Below, piece by piece: positions 27,050 through 37,559 of a stretch of DNA of 64,000 nt. The notes beneath the pieces are model-generated. The model searched no databases, was not told where the DNA came from, and saw only the letters and a list, made by a program, of their open reading frames with translations. Source of the stretch: Xanthobacteraceae bacterium. Lineage in GTDB: Bacteria > Pseudomonadota > Alphaproteobacteria > Rhizobiales > Xanthobacteraceae. The stretch covers positions 1 through 64,000 of the forward strand of contig JAIENY010000067.1 in assembly GCA_019750915.1 (NCBI GenBank), read 5' to 3'. Position 1 is the stretch's first letter; each line of letters opens with the position of its first letter. The translations under genes and the position numbers were made by a program.

Positions 27050-28447
27050 ATGCCAATCCAAGTTCTGATGCCTGCGCTTTCGCCCACGATGGAGAAGGGT
27101 AACCTTGCCAAGTGGCTCAAGAAGGAAGGCGAGACGATCAAGTCTGGCGATGTGATCGCCGAGATCGAGACTGACAAGGCGACGATGGAAGTCGAGGCGA
27201 CCGACGAAGGCACGCTCGGCAAAATTCTCGTTCCCGAAGGAACCGCCGACGTGGCGGTGAATACGCCGATCGCAACCATTCTCGGCGACGGTGAAAGTGC
27301 CGCCGACCTCGGTAAGGCCGAGGCCCCGGCGCCTCAGCAGAAGGCTGCAGAGTCCTCGCCGCCTGCGGCGGAAAAGACTGCCGAGGCTCCGCCACCAAAG
27401 GCCGCTGCGCCTGAAGCGCCGGCGGCGGCCGCGGCGCCCGATCCGGATATTCCGGCGGGCACCGAAATGGTGACGATGACGGTGCGCGAGGCGTTGCGCG
27501 ATGCGATCGCCGAAGAAATGCGCCGCGATCCCGACGTTTTCATCATGGGCGAGGAAGTCGCCGAATATCAGGGCGCCTACAAGATCACGCAGGGCGTTTT
27601 GCAGGAGTTCGGAGACAAGCGCGTGATCGACACGCCAATTACCGAACACGGCTTCGCCGGCGTCGGTATCGGCGCGGCGATGGCGGGCCTCAAACCGATC
27701 GTCGAGTTCATGACTTTCAACTTCGCCATGCAGGCGATGGATCAGATCATCAACTCGGCGGCAAAGACGCTTTACATGTCTGGCGGTCAGATGGGCTGTT
27801 CGATCGTGTTCCGTGGCCCGAACGGCGCCGCGGCGCGTGTGGCGGCCCAGCACAGTCAGGACTACACCGCCTGGTATTCCCAGATTCCGGGGCTCAAGGT
27901 CATCGCGCCTTACAGCGCAGCTGACGCAAAGGGATTGCTCAAGGCCGCGATCCGCGATCCGAACCCGGTGATCTTCCTCGAGAACGAAATCCTCTACGGC
28001 CACACCGGTGAGGTGCCGAAGCTCGACGATTACGTGCTGCCGATCGGCAAGGCGCGTATCGCGCGTGTCGGCAGCCATGTCACCATCATTGCGTGGTCGA
28101 ACGGCATGACCTACGCGCTGAAGGCGGCGGAGGAACTGGCAAAGGAAGGCATCGAGGCGGAAGTGATCGATCTGCGCACCATCCGCCCGATGGACACCGA
28201 AACCATTGTCGAGTCGGTCAAGAAGACCGGCCGCGCGGTGGTGGTCGAGGAGGGCTGGGCGCAGTCCGGTGTGGCGTCGGAAGTCGCGACCCGCCTGATG
28301 GAGCACGCCTTCGACTACCTTGATGCCCCGGTCGCGCGCGTTACCGGTAAGGACGTTCCGATGCCTTACGCAGCCAACCTCGAAAAGCTGGCGCTGCCGT
28401 CGGTCGCTGAAGTCGTCGAGGCTGCAAAAGCCGTTTCATATCGCTAA
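27050..28447 (+). CDS. pdhB: Pyruvate dehydrogenase E1 beta subunit with N-terminal lipoyl domain
   Basis: Lipoyl motif [12 protein letters not shown] followed by a transketolase-like E1 beta domain. Confidence 0.96.
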   Translation: MPIQVLMPALSPTMEKGNLAKWLKKEGETIKSGDVIAEIETDKATMEVEATDEGTLGKILVPEGTADVAVNTPIATILGDGESAADLGKAEAPAPQQKAAESSPPAAEKTAEAPPPKAAAPEAPAAAAAPDPDIPAGTEMVTMTVREALRDAIAEEMRRDPDVFIMGEEVAEYQGAYKITQGVLQEFGDKRVIDTPITEHGFAGVGIGAAMAGLKPIVEFMTFNFAMQAMDQIINSAAKTLYMSGGQMGCSIVFRGPNGAAARVAAQHSQDYTAWYSQIPGLKVIAPYSAADAKGLLKAAIRDPNPVIFLENEILYGHTGEVPKLDDYVLPIGKARIARVGSHVTIIAWSNGMTYALKAAEELAKEGIEAEVIDLRTIRPMDTETIVESVKKTGRAVVVEEGWAQSGVASEVATRLMEHAFDYLDAPVARVTGKDVPMPYAANLEKLALPSVAEVVEAAKAVSYR

Positions 28448-28462
28448 CGCAGGTCCAAGATT

Positions 28463-29836
28463 ATGCCGATCAATATCCTGATGCCTGCACTTTCGCCCAC
28501 GATGGAAAAGGGCAACCTTGCCAAGTGGCTCAAGAAGGAAGGCGACAAGGTCAAGTCCGGCGACGTGATCGCCGAGATCGAAACCGACAAGGCGACGATG
28601 GAAGTCGAAGCCGTCGACGAGGGCACGATCGCCAAGATCGTCGTTCCAGAAGGAACGGCTGACGTGCCGGTCAACGATGTGATCGCGGTTCTCGCCGGCG
28701 ACGGCGAGGACGTGAAAGCCGCCGCCAGCGGCGCCGGCGCATCCGCGCCGCCGAAATCGCCTGAAGCGCCCAAGGAGACTTCCAAGGAGGCTCCCAAGGC
28801 TGCCGCTCCCGCACCCACGCCTGTTGCGGCAAAGCCGGTCGCATCGGCTGCCGCTCCTGCTCCCCAGCCTGCTGTTGCTCCCGCACCCGCGCCGCAGGGC
28901 AACGGTGCACGCACGTTCGCCTCGCCGCTGGCGAAGCGCCTTGCCAAGGAGGCTGGCATCGATGTGTCGCGCGTCAGCGGTACCGGCCCACACGGCCGCG
29001 TCGTCGCCCGCGACATCAACGAGGCCAAGTCAGGCAAGGGCCTGAAGCCGGCCGCATCGCCCGCTGCCGGTGGTGCGCCTGCGTTCGCGCCTGGACCGTC
29101 GGACGCGCAAATCATGTCGCTGTTCAGCAAGGACAGCTACGAGGCCATTCCGCACGATCAGATGCGCAAGGTCATCGCGCAGCGTCTGTCAGCGTCCGAT
29201 CGCGACATCCCGCAATATTATCTTACGGCAGACTGCGACATCGGTAAGCTTGTTACGGCGCGTGAAGAGATCAACGCGCTCGCCCCCAAGGACAAGGACG
29301 GAAAGCCGGCCTATCGGCTCTCGATCAACGACTTCGTCATCAAGGCGCTGGCGATGGCGTTGCAACGCGTGCCCGACGCCAACGTGACGTGGACCGACGA
29401 GGCGATGCTGCGCCATAAGGTATCCGATGTGAGCGTGGCGGTGTCGATCCCGACCGGGCTGATTACGCCAATCATCCGTAACGCGCACGTCAAGTCTGTC
29501 GCGCAGATTTCCGCCGACATGCGCGATCTTGCGTCGCGTGCCAAGGCCCGCAAGCTCAAGCCCGAGGAATATCAGGGCGGCTCGACTGCGGTGTCCAACC
29601 TCGGCATGTACGGCATGAAGCAGTTCACCGCTGTCATCAACCCGCCGCAGACAACGATCCTTGCGGTTGGCATGAACGAGGAACGTCCGGTCGTTCGCAA
29701 CGGCAAGATCGAGATCGCCAACATCATGACGGTGACGCTGACCTGCGATCATCGTGCGATGGATGGCGCGCTCGGCGCCCAGCTTCTCAGCGCGTTCAGG
29801 CTGCTGATCGAAAATCCGGTGATGATGGTGGTGTAA
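28463..29836 (+). CDS. pdhC: Pyruvate dehydrogenase E2, dihydrolipoamide acetyltransferase
   Basis: Lipoyl domain [12 protein letters not shown], peripheral-subunit binding domain, C-terminal [18 protein letters not shown]. Confidence 0.96.
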   Translation: MPINILMPALSPTMEKGNLAKWLKKEGDKVKSGDVIAEIETDKATMEVEAVDEGTIAKIVVPEGTADVPVNDVIAVLAGDGEDVKAAASGAGASAPPKSPEAPKETSKEAPKAAAPAPTPVAAKPVASAAAPAPQPAVAPAPAPQGNGARTFASPLAKRLAKEAGIDVSRVSGTGPHGRVVARDINEAKSGKGLKPAASPAAGGAPAFAPGPSDAQIMSLFSKDSYEAIPHDQMRKVIAQRLSASDRDIPQYYLTADCDIGKLVTAREEINALAPKDKDGKPAYRLSINDFVIKALAMALQRVPDANVTWTDEAMLRHKVSDVSVAVSIPTGLITPIIRNAHVKSVAQISADMRDLASRAKARKLKPEEYQGGSTAVSNLGMYGMKQFTAVINPPQTTILAVGMNEERPVVRNGKIEIANIMTVTLTCDHRAMDGALGAQLLSAFRLLIENPVMMVV

Positions 29837-29842
29837 ATGCTT

Positions 29843-29870
29843 TGTCTCTCCCCGTTCACGGGGAGAGACA
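29843..29870. repeat. Perfect hairpin between convergent pdhC and modA-like gene
   Basis: tgtctctccccg-ttca-cggggagagaca, 12-bp perfect stem. Confidence 0.8.
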
Positions 29871-29889
29871 GTTGTACTCTGGCGGCTGC

Positions 29890-30651
29890 TTATGCCGGAT
29901 CCAATCCCTTCGCCTTGAACACGGCTGTTGCTTCCGGCGATTTCAGAAATTCGATGAAAGCACGCACGGCTGCGCCTTCGTCGGTGTCGGCGTCGAGTCC
30001 CGCGGCAAACGTGGTGATGTTGTTCAGGTCGCCCGGCAGAACGCCAACCACATCGACGCCTTGAGCGCCCATCACCTCAGGGGTCTGCTGAATCGCCAGT
30101 TCCACTTCGCCGCTCGCGACCAGGTTGGCGGCATTGCCGCCCGCCGGTGGATGCTTGGTCTTGGACTTGACCGCATCGGCGATACCGAGGCGCTCCAGCA
30201 GCTTTCCGACATAGACGCCGCTTGCGCCGCCCGCCGCCGGGTCCGAATAGGCGATCGACTTCGCGTGCAGTACGGCATTTTTGAACGCGTCCGGGGTCGA
30301 GATGTCCGGCTTGGGTGCGCCGGTTTTCACCACGACCGCAATGCCGGATGAGACGAGGGGAGTGACCGTGGCAGAGGCCTTGCCGTCCTTCGCCAGTCCC
30401 TGAAGAAGGGGCGGCGTCAGGATGAGCACATCGGCCTTTTCGTCGTTTTGCACGCGCTTGGCCAGGGCTGCTGCAGTGCCAAAGGTAATGGCAAGTTTGT
30501 TGCCGCTCTTCTTCTCATAGACCGGGGTCAGCTCTTTCATGGCCGTTTCAACCGCGATGGTGCTGAACACCTTCAGTTCAGCGGCCGAAGCGATGGTTGG
30601 CAGTACAACCGATGCTGCGGTCGCGACGATCCAGCACGTTATTTTTGTCAT
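29890..30651 (-). CDS. Molybdate ABC transporter-type substrate-binding protein (ModA family, orphan)
   Basis: Signal peptide; AAELKVFSTIAVETAMKELTPVYEKKSGNKLAITFGTAAALAKR; no ModB/ModC gene nearby. Confidence 0.82.
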   Translation of the reverse strand: MTKITCWIVATAASVVLPTIASAAELKVFSTIAVETAMKELTPVYEKKSGNKLAITFGTAAALAKRVQNDEKADVLILTPPLLQGLAKDGKASATVTPLVSSGIAVVVKTGAPKPDISTPDAFKNAVLHAKSIAYSDPAAGGASGVYVGKLLERLGIADAVKSKTKHPPAGGNAANLVASGEVELAIQQTPEVMGAQGVDVVGVLPGDLNNITTFAAGLDADTDEGAAVRAFIEFLKSPEATAVFKAKGLDPA

Positions 30652-30790
30652 GTCATTTCCCCGGCGAAGTGTTTTCGTTGCGATAATTACAATGCTTCGC
30701 TGTTTTAATACAGCGAAGGTCGGGCGTCTTGATTGCTGTTAAGCCTTGTGAGAGACGAACGCTCGGTCCATTTTTCAATAATAAGCGCAA

Positions 30791-32221
30791 GTGGAGAGGC
30801 CCGTGGCTGAGACATCCTTTGACGTTGTTGTGATCGGTTCGGGGCCCGGCGGTTATGTGACCGCCATCCGCGCCGCACAGCTCGGGTTCAAGACGGCGAT
30901 TGTCGAAAAAGCCTATCTCGGCGGTATCTGCAACAACTGGGGCTGTATTCCGACCAAGGCGCTGCTGCGCTCGGCCGAAATCTACCACTACATGAAGAAC
31001 GCCAAGGAATACGGCCTGTCGGCGGAGAACGTCTCGTTCGACCCCAAGGCCGTGATCGCCCGTTCGCGCGCGGTGGTGAAGCGCCTCAATGGCGGCGTCG
31101 AATTCTTGATGAAGAAAAACAAGATCACCATCATCTGGGGCGAAGCATCGCTGGATGGCGGCGGCAAGTTCACGGTGAAGAAGTCGCAGGCCGAAGCGCC
31201 GAAGGGTGCGCAGGGCGAGGGAGCGTATCAGGCCAAGCACATCATCGTCGCGACGGGCGCTCGTCCGCGCGTGTTGCCCGGTCTGGAGCCGGACAAGAAG
31301 CTGGTCTGGACCTATTTCGAGGCGATGAACCCGGACAAGATGCCGAAGTCGCTTCTCGTTGTCGGCTCTGGCGCAATCGGTATCGAATTCGCGTCATTCT
31401 ACCACACGCTCGGCGTGGACGTGACGGTTGTCGAGGTTCTGCCGCAGATCATGCCGGTCGAAGATGCGGAAATCGCCGGATTCGCCCGCAAGCAATTCGA
31501 AAAGCAGGGCATCAAGATTCTCACCGGCGCCAAGGTGACCAGGCTCGACAAGAAGGCCGACAGCGTTGTCGCCACCATCGATGACGGCAAGAAGCCGGTC
31601 ACCGTGGAATTCGACCGCGTGATTTCGGCGGTCGGCGTGGTCGGCAATATCGAAGGTTTCGGTCTCGAAAAGCTCGGCGTGAAAACTGACCGTGGCTGCA
31701 TCGTGATCGACGGGTACGGCAAGACCAACGTGCCCGGCATCTATGCCATCGGCGATGTCGCAGGTCCGCCAATGCTGGCCCATAAGGCGGAGCACGAGGG
31801 GATCGTGTGCGTCGAGGCCATCAAGGGCCTGCATCCGCATCCGATGGACAAGCTGCTGATTCCCGGCTGCACCTATTGTCATCCGCAGGTGGCGTCGGTT
31901 GGCCTGACCGAGGCCAAAGCCAAAGAAGCGGGCAAGGATATCCGTGTCGGGCGTTTCCCCTTTGTCGGCAACGGCAAGGCGATCGCGCAGGGCGAGGACC
32001 AGGGCATGGTCAAGGTGATCTTCGACAAGAAGACCGGCCAGCTTCTCGGCGCTCATATGGTCGGGTCCGAGGTCACCGAGCTCATTCAGGGCTTCGTGGT
32101 GGCAATGAACCTGGAGACGACGGAAGAAGAGCTTTTCCATACCATTTTCCCGCATCCGACGATTTCGGAGACGATGAAGGAAGCCGTTCTCGACGCCTAC
32201 GGGCGCGTTCTGAACATGTGA
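30791..32221 (+). CDS. lpd: Dihydrolipoyl dehydrogenase (E3)
   Basis: VIGSGPGGYVTAIRAAQLGFKTAIVEK, GGICNNWGCIPTKALL, C-terminal HTIFPHPTISETMKEA; GTG start inferred. Confidence 0.96.
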   Translation: MERPVAETSFDVVVIGSGPGGYVTAIRAAQLGFKTAIVEKAYLGGICNNWGCIPTKALLRSAEIYHYMKNAKEYGLSAENVSFDPKAVIARSRAVVKRLNGGVEFLMKKNKITIIWGEASLDGGGKFTVKKSQAEAPKGAQGEGAYQAKHIIVATGARPRVLPGLEPDKKLVWTYFEAMNPDKMPKSLLVVGSGAIGIEFASFYHTLGVDVTVVEVLPQIMPVEDAEIAGFARKQFEKQGIKILTGAKVTRLDKKADSVVATIDDGKKPVTVEFDRVISAVGVVGNIEGFGLEKLGVKTDRGCIVIDGYGKTNVPGIYAIGDVAGPPMLAHKAEHEGIVCVEAIKGLHPHPMDKLLIPGCTYCHPQVASVGLTEAKAKEAGKDIRVGRFPFVGNGKAIAQGEDQGMVKVIFDKKTGQLLGAHMVGSEVTELIQGFVVAMNLETTEEELFHTIFPHPTISETMKEAVLDAYGRVLNM

Positions 32222-32248
32222 AGCGACGTGAGGTCGTGTTCTTTTTAG

Positions 32249-32283
32249 GAAGGGCCAGCCGAAAGCTGGTCCTTTCGTTTTTT
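32249..32283 (+). terminator. Rho-independent terminator after lpd
   Basis: 11-bp stem (two G-T wobbles) gaagggccagc/gctggtcctttc followed by gtttttt. Confidence 0.75.
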
Positions 32284-32361
32284 GGCGACAGTTGCGCTGG
32301 TGTCTTCAGGGCAACGCTTGTTGCGAACTGGTCACAGTTTTTGAACATTTAACCCTCGCCG

Positions 32362-32491
32362 CATGAACCCCTTGCGCGCGCCGCGATTTAGCCACACCCC
32401 TCCATGAAATCTTGTTCATGTAGCGTGAACGCCGCGACTTGCGCATGAACAGGCGAAAAACCATCTGACCGGTGGGGTTTTTCGGTTCATG
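32362..32491 (+). promoter_or_regulatory. Cluster of four CATGAAC/GTTCATG 7-mers upstream of ilvD
   Basis: Exact copies at 32362, 32414 (inverted), 32444, 32485 (inverted). Confidence 0.5.
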
Positions 32492-32516
32492 GGGGGTGAC
32501 GCGGCCCGGGTGAGAC

Positions 32517-34241
32517 ATGGACGCAAAGACCAGCATCAAGAGCAGGCTTCCAAGCCGCCATGTGACCGAAGGTCCGTCTCGCGCCCCGCACCGGTCTTAC
32601 CTTTATGCCATGGGACTGACGACCGAGCAGATCCACCAGCCGTTCGTCGGCGTGGCATCGTGCTGGAATGAGGCCGCCCCCTGTAATATTTCGCTGATGC
32701 GCCAGGCTCAGGCGGTCAAGAAGGGGGTCGCCTCGGCCAACGGGACCCCGCGCGAGTTTTGCACGATCACCGTGACAGACGGAATCGCCATGGGGCACGA
32801 GGGCATGCGCTCTTCGCTGCCGTCCCGCGAGGTGATCGCCGATTCGGTCGAACTGACGGTTCGCGGCCACTCCTATGATGCGCTGGTCGGTCTTGCGGGC
32901 TGCGACAAGTCGTTGCCGGGCATGATGATGGCCATGTGCCGTCTCAACGTCCCGTCGATCTTTATCTATGGCGGATCGATCCTGCCCGGTAATTTCCGTG
33001 GCCAGCAGGTCACTGTGCAGGACATGTTTGAGGCCGTGGGCAAACACTCGGTCGGAGAGATGTCCGACGAGGATCTCGACGAGATCGAGCGGGTGGCGTG
33101 TCCCTCGGCTGGTGCTTGCGGCGCTCAGTTCACCGCCAACACGATGGCGACCGTCTCGGAGGCTATTGGCCTCGCGCTGCCGTATTCGGCTGGCGCTCCC
33201 GCGCCTTACGAAATCCGCGACGCTTTCTGTATGGCGGCCGGCGAGAAGGTCATGGAACTGATCGCGCTGAACATTCGGCCGCGCGACATCGTGACTCGCA
33301 AGTCTTTGGAAAATGCGGCTGCTGTCGTGGCAGCGTCTGGCGGTTCAACCAATGCTGCGCTGCACCTGCCTGCGATCGCGCATGAGTGCGGCATTGAGTT
33401 CAATTTGTTCGACGTCGCTGAAATCTTCAAAAAGACACCGTATGTCGCTGATTTGAAACCGGGTGGCCGTTATGTCGCCAAGGATATGTTTGAAGCAGGT
33501 GGCATTCCGCTTCTGATGAAGACGCTCCTGGATCACGGGCATCTGCACGGCGACTGTCTGACGGTCACCGGCCGCACGATGGCCGAAAACCTCAAAAGCG
33601 TGAAGTGGAATCCGCATCAGGACGTGGTGCGGCCGGCTAACAATCCGATCACGCCGACTGGCGGCGTTGTCGGCATGAAGGGAAATCTCGCGCCTGACGG
33701 TGCGATCGTGAAAGTCGCAGGGATGTCCATGCTCAAATTCACAGGACCGGCGCTTGTCTTCGATTGCGAAGAAGAAGCGTTCGAGGCCGTGGAGAAGCGG
33801 ACCTACAAGGAAGGCGACGTGATCGTCATCCGTTATGAGGGTCCAAAGGGCGGCCCCGGCATGCGTGAAATGCTGGCCACGACCGCCGCGCTTTACGGCC
33901 AGGGCATGGGCAACAAGGTCGCCCTGATCACGGACGGGCGTTTTTCGGGCGCGACCCGCGGCTTCTGCGTCGGTCATGTCGGCCCGGAGGCGGCTGTCGG
34001 GGGCCCGATCGGTCTTATCCGAAATGGTGATGTCATCGAGCTTGATGCGGTTGCCGGTACGCTCAATGTAAAGTTGACGGATGCCGAGCTGGCCGAACGT
34101 AAGAAAAGCTGGAAGCCCCGTGAGAACGGTACGGGCTCCGGCGCTCTCTGGAAATATGCACAGCAGGTCGGCCCGGCCGTAAAAGGTGCTGTAACTCATC
34201 CCGGTGGCGCGGGTGAGAAGAGTTGCTATGCGGATATCTGA
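32517..34241 (+). CDS. ilvD: Dihydroxy-acid dehydratase
   Basis: [58 protein letters not shown]. Confidence 0.97.
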   Translation: MDAKTSIKSRLPSRHVTEGPSRAPHRSYLYAMGLTTEQIHQPFVGVASCWNEAAPCNISLMRQAQAVKKGVASANGTPREFCTITVTDGIAMGHEGMRSSLPSREVIADSVELTVRGHSYDALVGLAGCDKSLPGMMMAMCRLNVPSIFIYGGSILPGNFRGQQVTVQDMFEAVGKHSVGEMSDEDLDEIERVACPSAGACGAQFTANTMATVSEAIGLALPYSAGAPAPYEIRDAFCMAAGEKVMELIALNIRPRDIVTRKSLENAAAVVAASGGSTNAALHLPAIAHECGIEFNLFDVAEIFKKTPYVADLKPGGRYVAKDMFEAGGIPLLMKTLLDHGHLHGDCLTVTGRTMAENLKSVKWNPHQDVVRPANNPITPTGGVVGMKGNLAPDGAIVKVAGMSMLKFTGPALVFDCEEEAFEAVEKRTYKEGDVIVIRYEGPKGGPGMREMLATTAALYGQGMGNKVALITDGRFSGATRGFCVGHVGPEAAVGGPIGLIRNGDVIELDAVAGTLNVKLTDAELAERKKSWKPRENGTGSGALWKYAQQVGPAVKGAVTHPGGAGEKSCYADI

Positions 34242-35055
34242 GCGTATCGTCATTGGCGTCAGTGTCGTTGTCGCGATCTTCGCGATGACGAAGACTTACG
34301 CGTTCGATGGAACCGCAACCACCGACGGCAGCACCACGACTGTGACGGTCGTGACATCGCCGGCTGGCGTGCCCGTCCTGAAAAAACCGATGCCGCCGGC
34401 CAACATTCCGCAGCAGACCTCGTTGACGTCGTTGCAATATGCCGCCGATGACGGTCATGCCGCGGCCCAATGGAAACTCGGGCGCATGTATGCGGACGGA
34501 GTCGATGTGCCGCGCGATGACCTTCGCGCCTTCGACTATTTCAGCAAGATATGTAACCAGCACGCCGACGACAATCCGGCGATGCCGCAATCGAATATTG
34601 TCGCGCAGGCATTTGTCGCGCTGGGACGCTACTACAGGACCGGCATCGCCAACTCGACCATCAAGCCGGATCCCGAACGTGCGCGCGAGATGTTCTCCTA
34701 CGCCGCTTCGTATTTCGGAAATGCGGACGCGCAGTACAATCTTGCCCGGATGTATCTCGATGGCTCGGGCATTCAGCGCGATACGAAATACGGTGCGCGC
34801 TGGCTGACGCTGGCTGCGCAGAAGGGCCAGCATCAGGCCCAGGCGCTTCTTGGACAAATGTTGTTCAATGGCGACCATTTGCAGCGCCAGGCCGCGCGCG
34901 GCCTGATGTGGCTGACGCTCGCTCAGGAAAACGCAGGACCGGATGAAGCCTGGATTCACGACAGCTACAACAGTGCGGTGAACAAGGCGTCGGACGAAGA
35001 TCGTGCACAAGCTCTGCAAATGCTGCAGCGCTGGGTGCAGGGCCGCCGCGACTGA
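34228..35055 (+). CDS. Sel1-repeat (TPR-like) protein, exported or membrane anchored
   Basis: [62 protein letters not shown] repeats; N-terminal hydrophobic segment. Confidence 0.87.
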   Translation: MRISERIVIGVSVVVAIFAMTKTYAFDGTATTDGSTTTVTVVTSPAGVPVLKKPMPPANIPQQTSLTSLQYAADDGHAAAQWKLGRMYADGVDVPRDDLRAFDYFSKICNQHADDNPAMPQSNIVAQAFVALGRYYRTGIANSTIKPDPERAREMFSYAASYFGNADAQYNLARMYLDGSGIQRDTKYGARWLTLAAQKGQHQAQALLGQMLFNGDHLQRQAARGLMWLTLAQENAGPDEAWIHDSYNSAVNKASDEDRAQALQMLQRWVQGRRD

Positions 35056-35078
35056 CGTCGCGGTTTCGGGAGCCGTCC

Positions 35079-35864
35079 CTAATTGAAGTTCAGATCAGCC
35101 CACACCGGCACGTGATCTGAAGCCTTCTCCCAACCGCGTACATGCTTGTCGATTCCGATGTCGACAAGCCGATCGCTCGCCGGTGGCGACAGCAGGAGGT
35201 GGTCGATGCGGATACCGTTGTTCTTCTGCCAGGCACCGGCCTGATAATCCCAGAATGTATATTGCTGCTTCGCGTCGGAGGTCGCGCGAAGCGCATCGGT
35301 CAGGCCGAGATTGAGCAGGGTCTGAAACTTCCGCCGTGTCTGCGGAAGGAATAGCGCATCCGTCAGCCACGCGTCGGCATTGTAAACGTCGTCCGGTGTC
35401 GGGATGACATTGAAGTCGCCGGCCAGCACGAACGGTTCTTCGGACTTAAGCCGCTCGCGTGCGTAGGCGATGAGCCGATCCATCCATTTGAGCTTGTAGG
35501 GATACTTCTCGGTGTTGACCGGATTGCCGTTCGGCAGATACAGGCACGCAATGCGGAATGTCCCCGACGTGTGGGAGACGACGCCTTCGATGAAACGGGC
35601 GTGCAAGTCCTCCGCGTCACCGGCGAGCTGCGGCTTGGTTTCCTCGAACCGAAATTTCGACAGCAGAGCGACGCCGTTGAATGTCTTTTGGCCGTGCGTC
35701 ACCACGTTATAGCCCAGCGCCTCAATCGGCTCGCGCGGAAACGCCTCGTCGAGGCATTTGATTTCCTGCAGGCAGACGATGTCCGGTTCGCGCTCCTTAA
35801 GCCATGTCAGCAGATGATCGAGCCGCTGGCGCACCGAATTGACGTTCCAGGTCGCGATGCGCAT
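35079..35864 (-). CDS. xth: Exodeoxyribonuclease III (XthA/ExoA family)
   Basis: MRIATWNVNSVRQRLDHLLTWL, VCLQEIKC, GDFNVIPTPDDVY, RIDHLLLSP. Confidence 0.95.
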   Translation of the reverse strand: MRIATWNVNSVRQRLDHLLTWLKEREPDIVCLQEIKCLDEAFPREPIEALGYNVVTHGQKTFNGVALLSKFRFEETKPQLAGDAEDLHARFIEGVVSHTSGTFRIACLYLPNGNPVNTEKYPYKLKWMDRLIAYARERLKSEEPFVLAGDFNVIPTPDDVYNADAWLTDALFLPQTRRKFQTLLNLGLTDALRATSDAKQQYTFWDYQAGAWQKNNGIRIDHLLLSPPASDRLVDIGIDKHVRGWEKASDHVPVWADLNFN

Positions 35865-35881
35865 GATCAGGTCTTGTCAGG

Positions 35882-36210
35882 TCAGATCGAAAAGCTTGTG
35901 CCGCATCCGCAGGATGCCGTGGCATTCGGGTTGTTCACGCGGAACGATGCGCCGATCAGATCGTCGACGAAATCGACCTCCGAACCGGCCAGGAACGGGA
36001 CCGAGGTTGGATCGACGAGGACAACAGCATTGTCACGCTCAATCACCAGATCGTCATCGGCCTGTGTTGTCTCAACGTCAAACTTGTACTGGAAACCAGA
36101 ACAGCCGCCGCCCTCGACGCTAATGCGAAGTTTCGCGCCTTCACCCTCGTTCTTGAGGATTTGCCCAATTCGCTTTGCGGCGCGCTCGGAAATGGTCACA
36201 GTCGCAGTCA
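35882..36210 (-). CDS. erpA: Iron-sulfur cluster insertion protein (ErpA/IscA family)
   Basis: LRISVEGGGCSGFQYKFDVE and C-terminal ASCGCGTSFSI; GTG at about 36210 preferred, ORF opens to 36283. Confidence 0.92.
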
Positions 36211-36302
36211 CGTCACGTCTCCATCGCGGGACGTTTGAATCTCCCGCTGGTCCATAGTTAAGTGCTGATCGGATCAGAATCAAACCCCAAAAGGCCGAGT
36301 AA

Positions 36303-37511
36303 ATGACCGTCGGACAGGCGGCTCCAGCCGCCGTTTATCGATGCGACCCAGCCCAGAGCCGAGGTCGGCGGTTCGATGAGGCGCCAAGCCGGCATCGCAG
36401 TGCCTTCCGGCGGGACTCCGACCGGGTGATTCACTCGACGGCCTTCCGGCGGCTCAAGCACAAGACGCAGGTTTTCATCTTTCATGAGGGCGATCACTAC
36501 CGCACAAGACTGACGCACAGCCTTGAGGTTGCCCAGATCGCCCGCGCACTGGCGCGTCAGCTCGGCCTCGATGAGGATTTGACCGAAACGCTGGCACTGG
36601 CCCACGATCTCGGACATCCGCCGTTTGGACACGCCGGCGAGCGGGCGCTGGATAGTTGCCTGAAGGCTTACGGCGGGTTCGATCACAATGCACAATCGCT
36701 GCGCGTCGTGACCAGTCTTGAACGGCGCTATCCGTTGTTTGACGGTCTAAACCTCACATGGGAATCCCTTGAGGGAATCGTAAAACACAACGGTCCGCTG
36801 ACCGATGCAGAGGGGCGCCCGGTCAGAGCTTATGCGGAGCGCGGCATTCCTGCCGGCATCGCCGATTATTGCGAAAAGCACGATCTGGAGCTTTCGACAT
36901 TCGCCTCGCTGGAAGCACAGGTTGCCGCGATCTCGGATGATATCGCTTATAACGCGCATGATATCGATGACGGCTTACGCGCGGGGCTGTTCGGGATTGG
37001 AGAGTTGAAGGCGGTGCCTTTGATCGCGGACATGATCATGCGGATCGACGCACGATTTCCCGGGATTGAAGACTCGAGGCGTGGAGCGGAGCTCGTCCGC
37101 GAACTGATCTCTTACTGGATCGAGTCGGTGCTCTGCGAAACCATGCGGCGCCTTTCAGCAGCCGCGCCGAATTCCGCCAGCGATATCCGGCGGCAACCCG
37201 GCGTGCTGGTGGCGTTTTCCGACAAGGCCGCACAAGCCGAACGTGCGATCAAGGAGTTCCTTTGGCACCACATGTACCGGCACGACCGCGTCATGGACGT
37301 CATGCGGGGGGCGGAGCAGGTGGTCGCCGACCTCTTTGCCCGGTATTACGACCACCCTTCGGATTTGCCGGCCGAATGGGCTGAGCCCGCAACCCAGGAA
37401 ACGGAAGGCGATGTGGCTCGCCGGATCGGGGATTTTATCGCCGGGATGACCGACCGTTATGCCATCACCGAACATCAACGGCTTTTTGACTTCACTCCGG
37501 ATTTGCGTTAG
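36303..37511 (+). CDS. dgt: Deoxyguanosinetriphosphate triphosphohydrolase-like protein
   Basis: [58 protein letters not shown] (HD domain). Confidence 0.95.
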   Translation: MTVGQAAPAAVYRCDPAQSRGRRFDEAPSRHRSAFRRDSDRVIHSTAFRRLKHKTQVFIFHEGDHYRTRLTHSLEVAQIARALARQLGLDEDLTETLALAHDLGHPPFGHAGERALDSCLKAYGGFDHNAQSLRVVTSLERRYPLFDGLNLTWESLEGIVKHNGPLTDAEGRPVRAYAERGIPAGIADYCEKHDLELSTFASLEAQVAAISDDIAYNAHDIDDGLRAGLFGIGELKAVPLIADMIMRIDARFPGIEDSRRGAELVRELISYWIESVLCETMRRLSAAAPNSASDIRRQPGVLVAFSDKAAQAERAIKEFLWHHMYRHDRVMDVMRGAEQVVADLFARYYDHPSDLPAEWAEPATQETEGDVARRIGDFIAGMTDRYAITEHQRLFDFTPDLR

Positions 37512-37559
37512 GCGCGCCGGACCAATCAGCCAACCACAGCCTTCCCAAAGGAGAAAACG

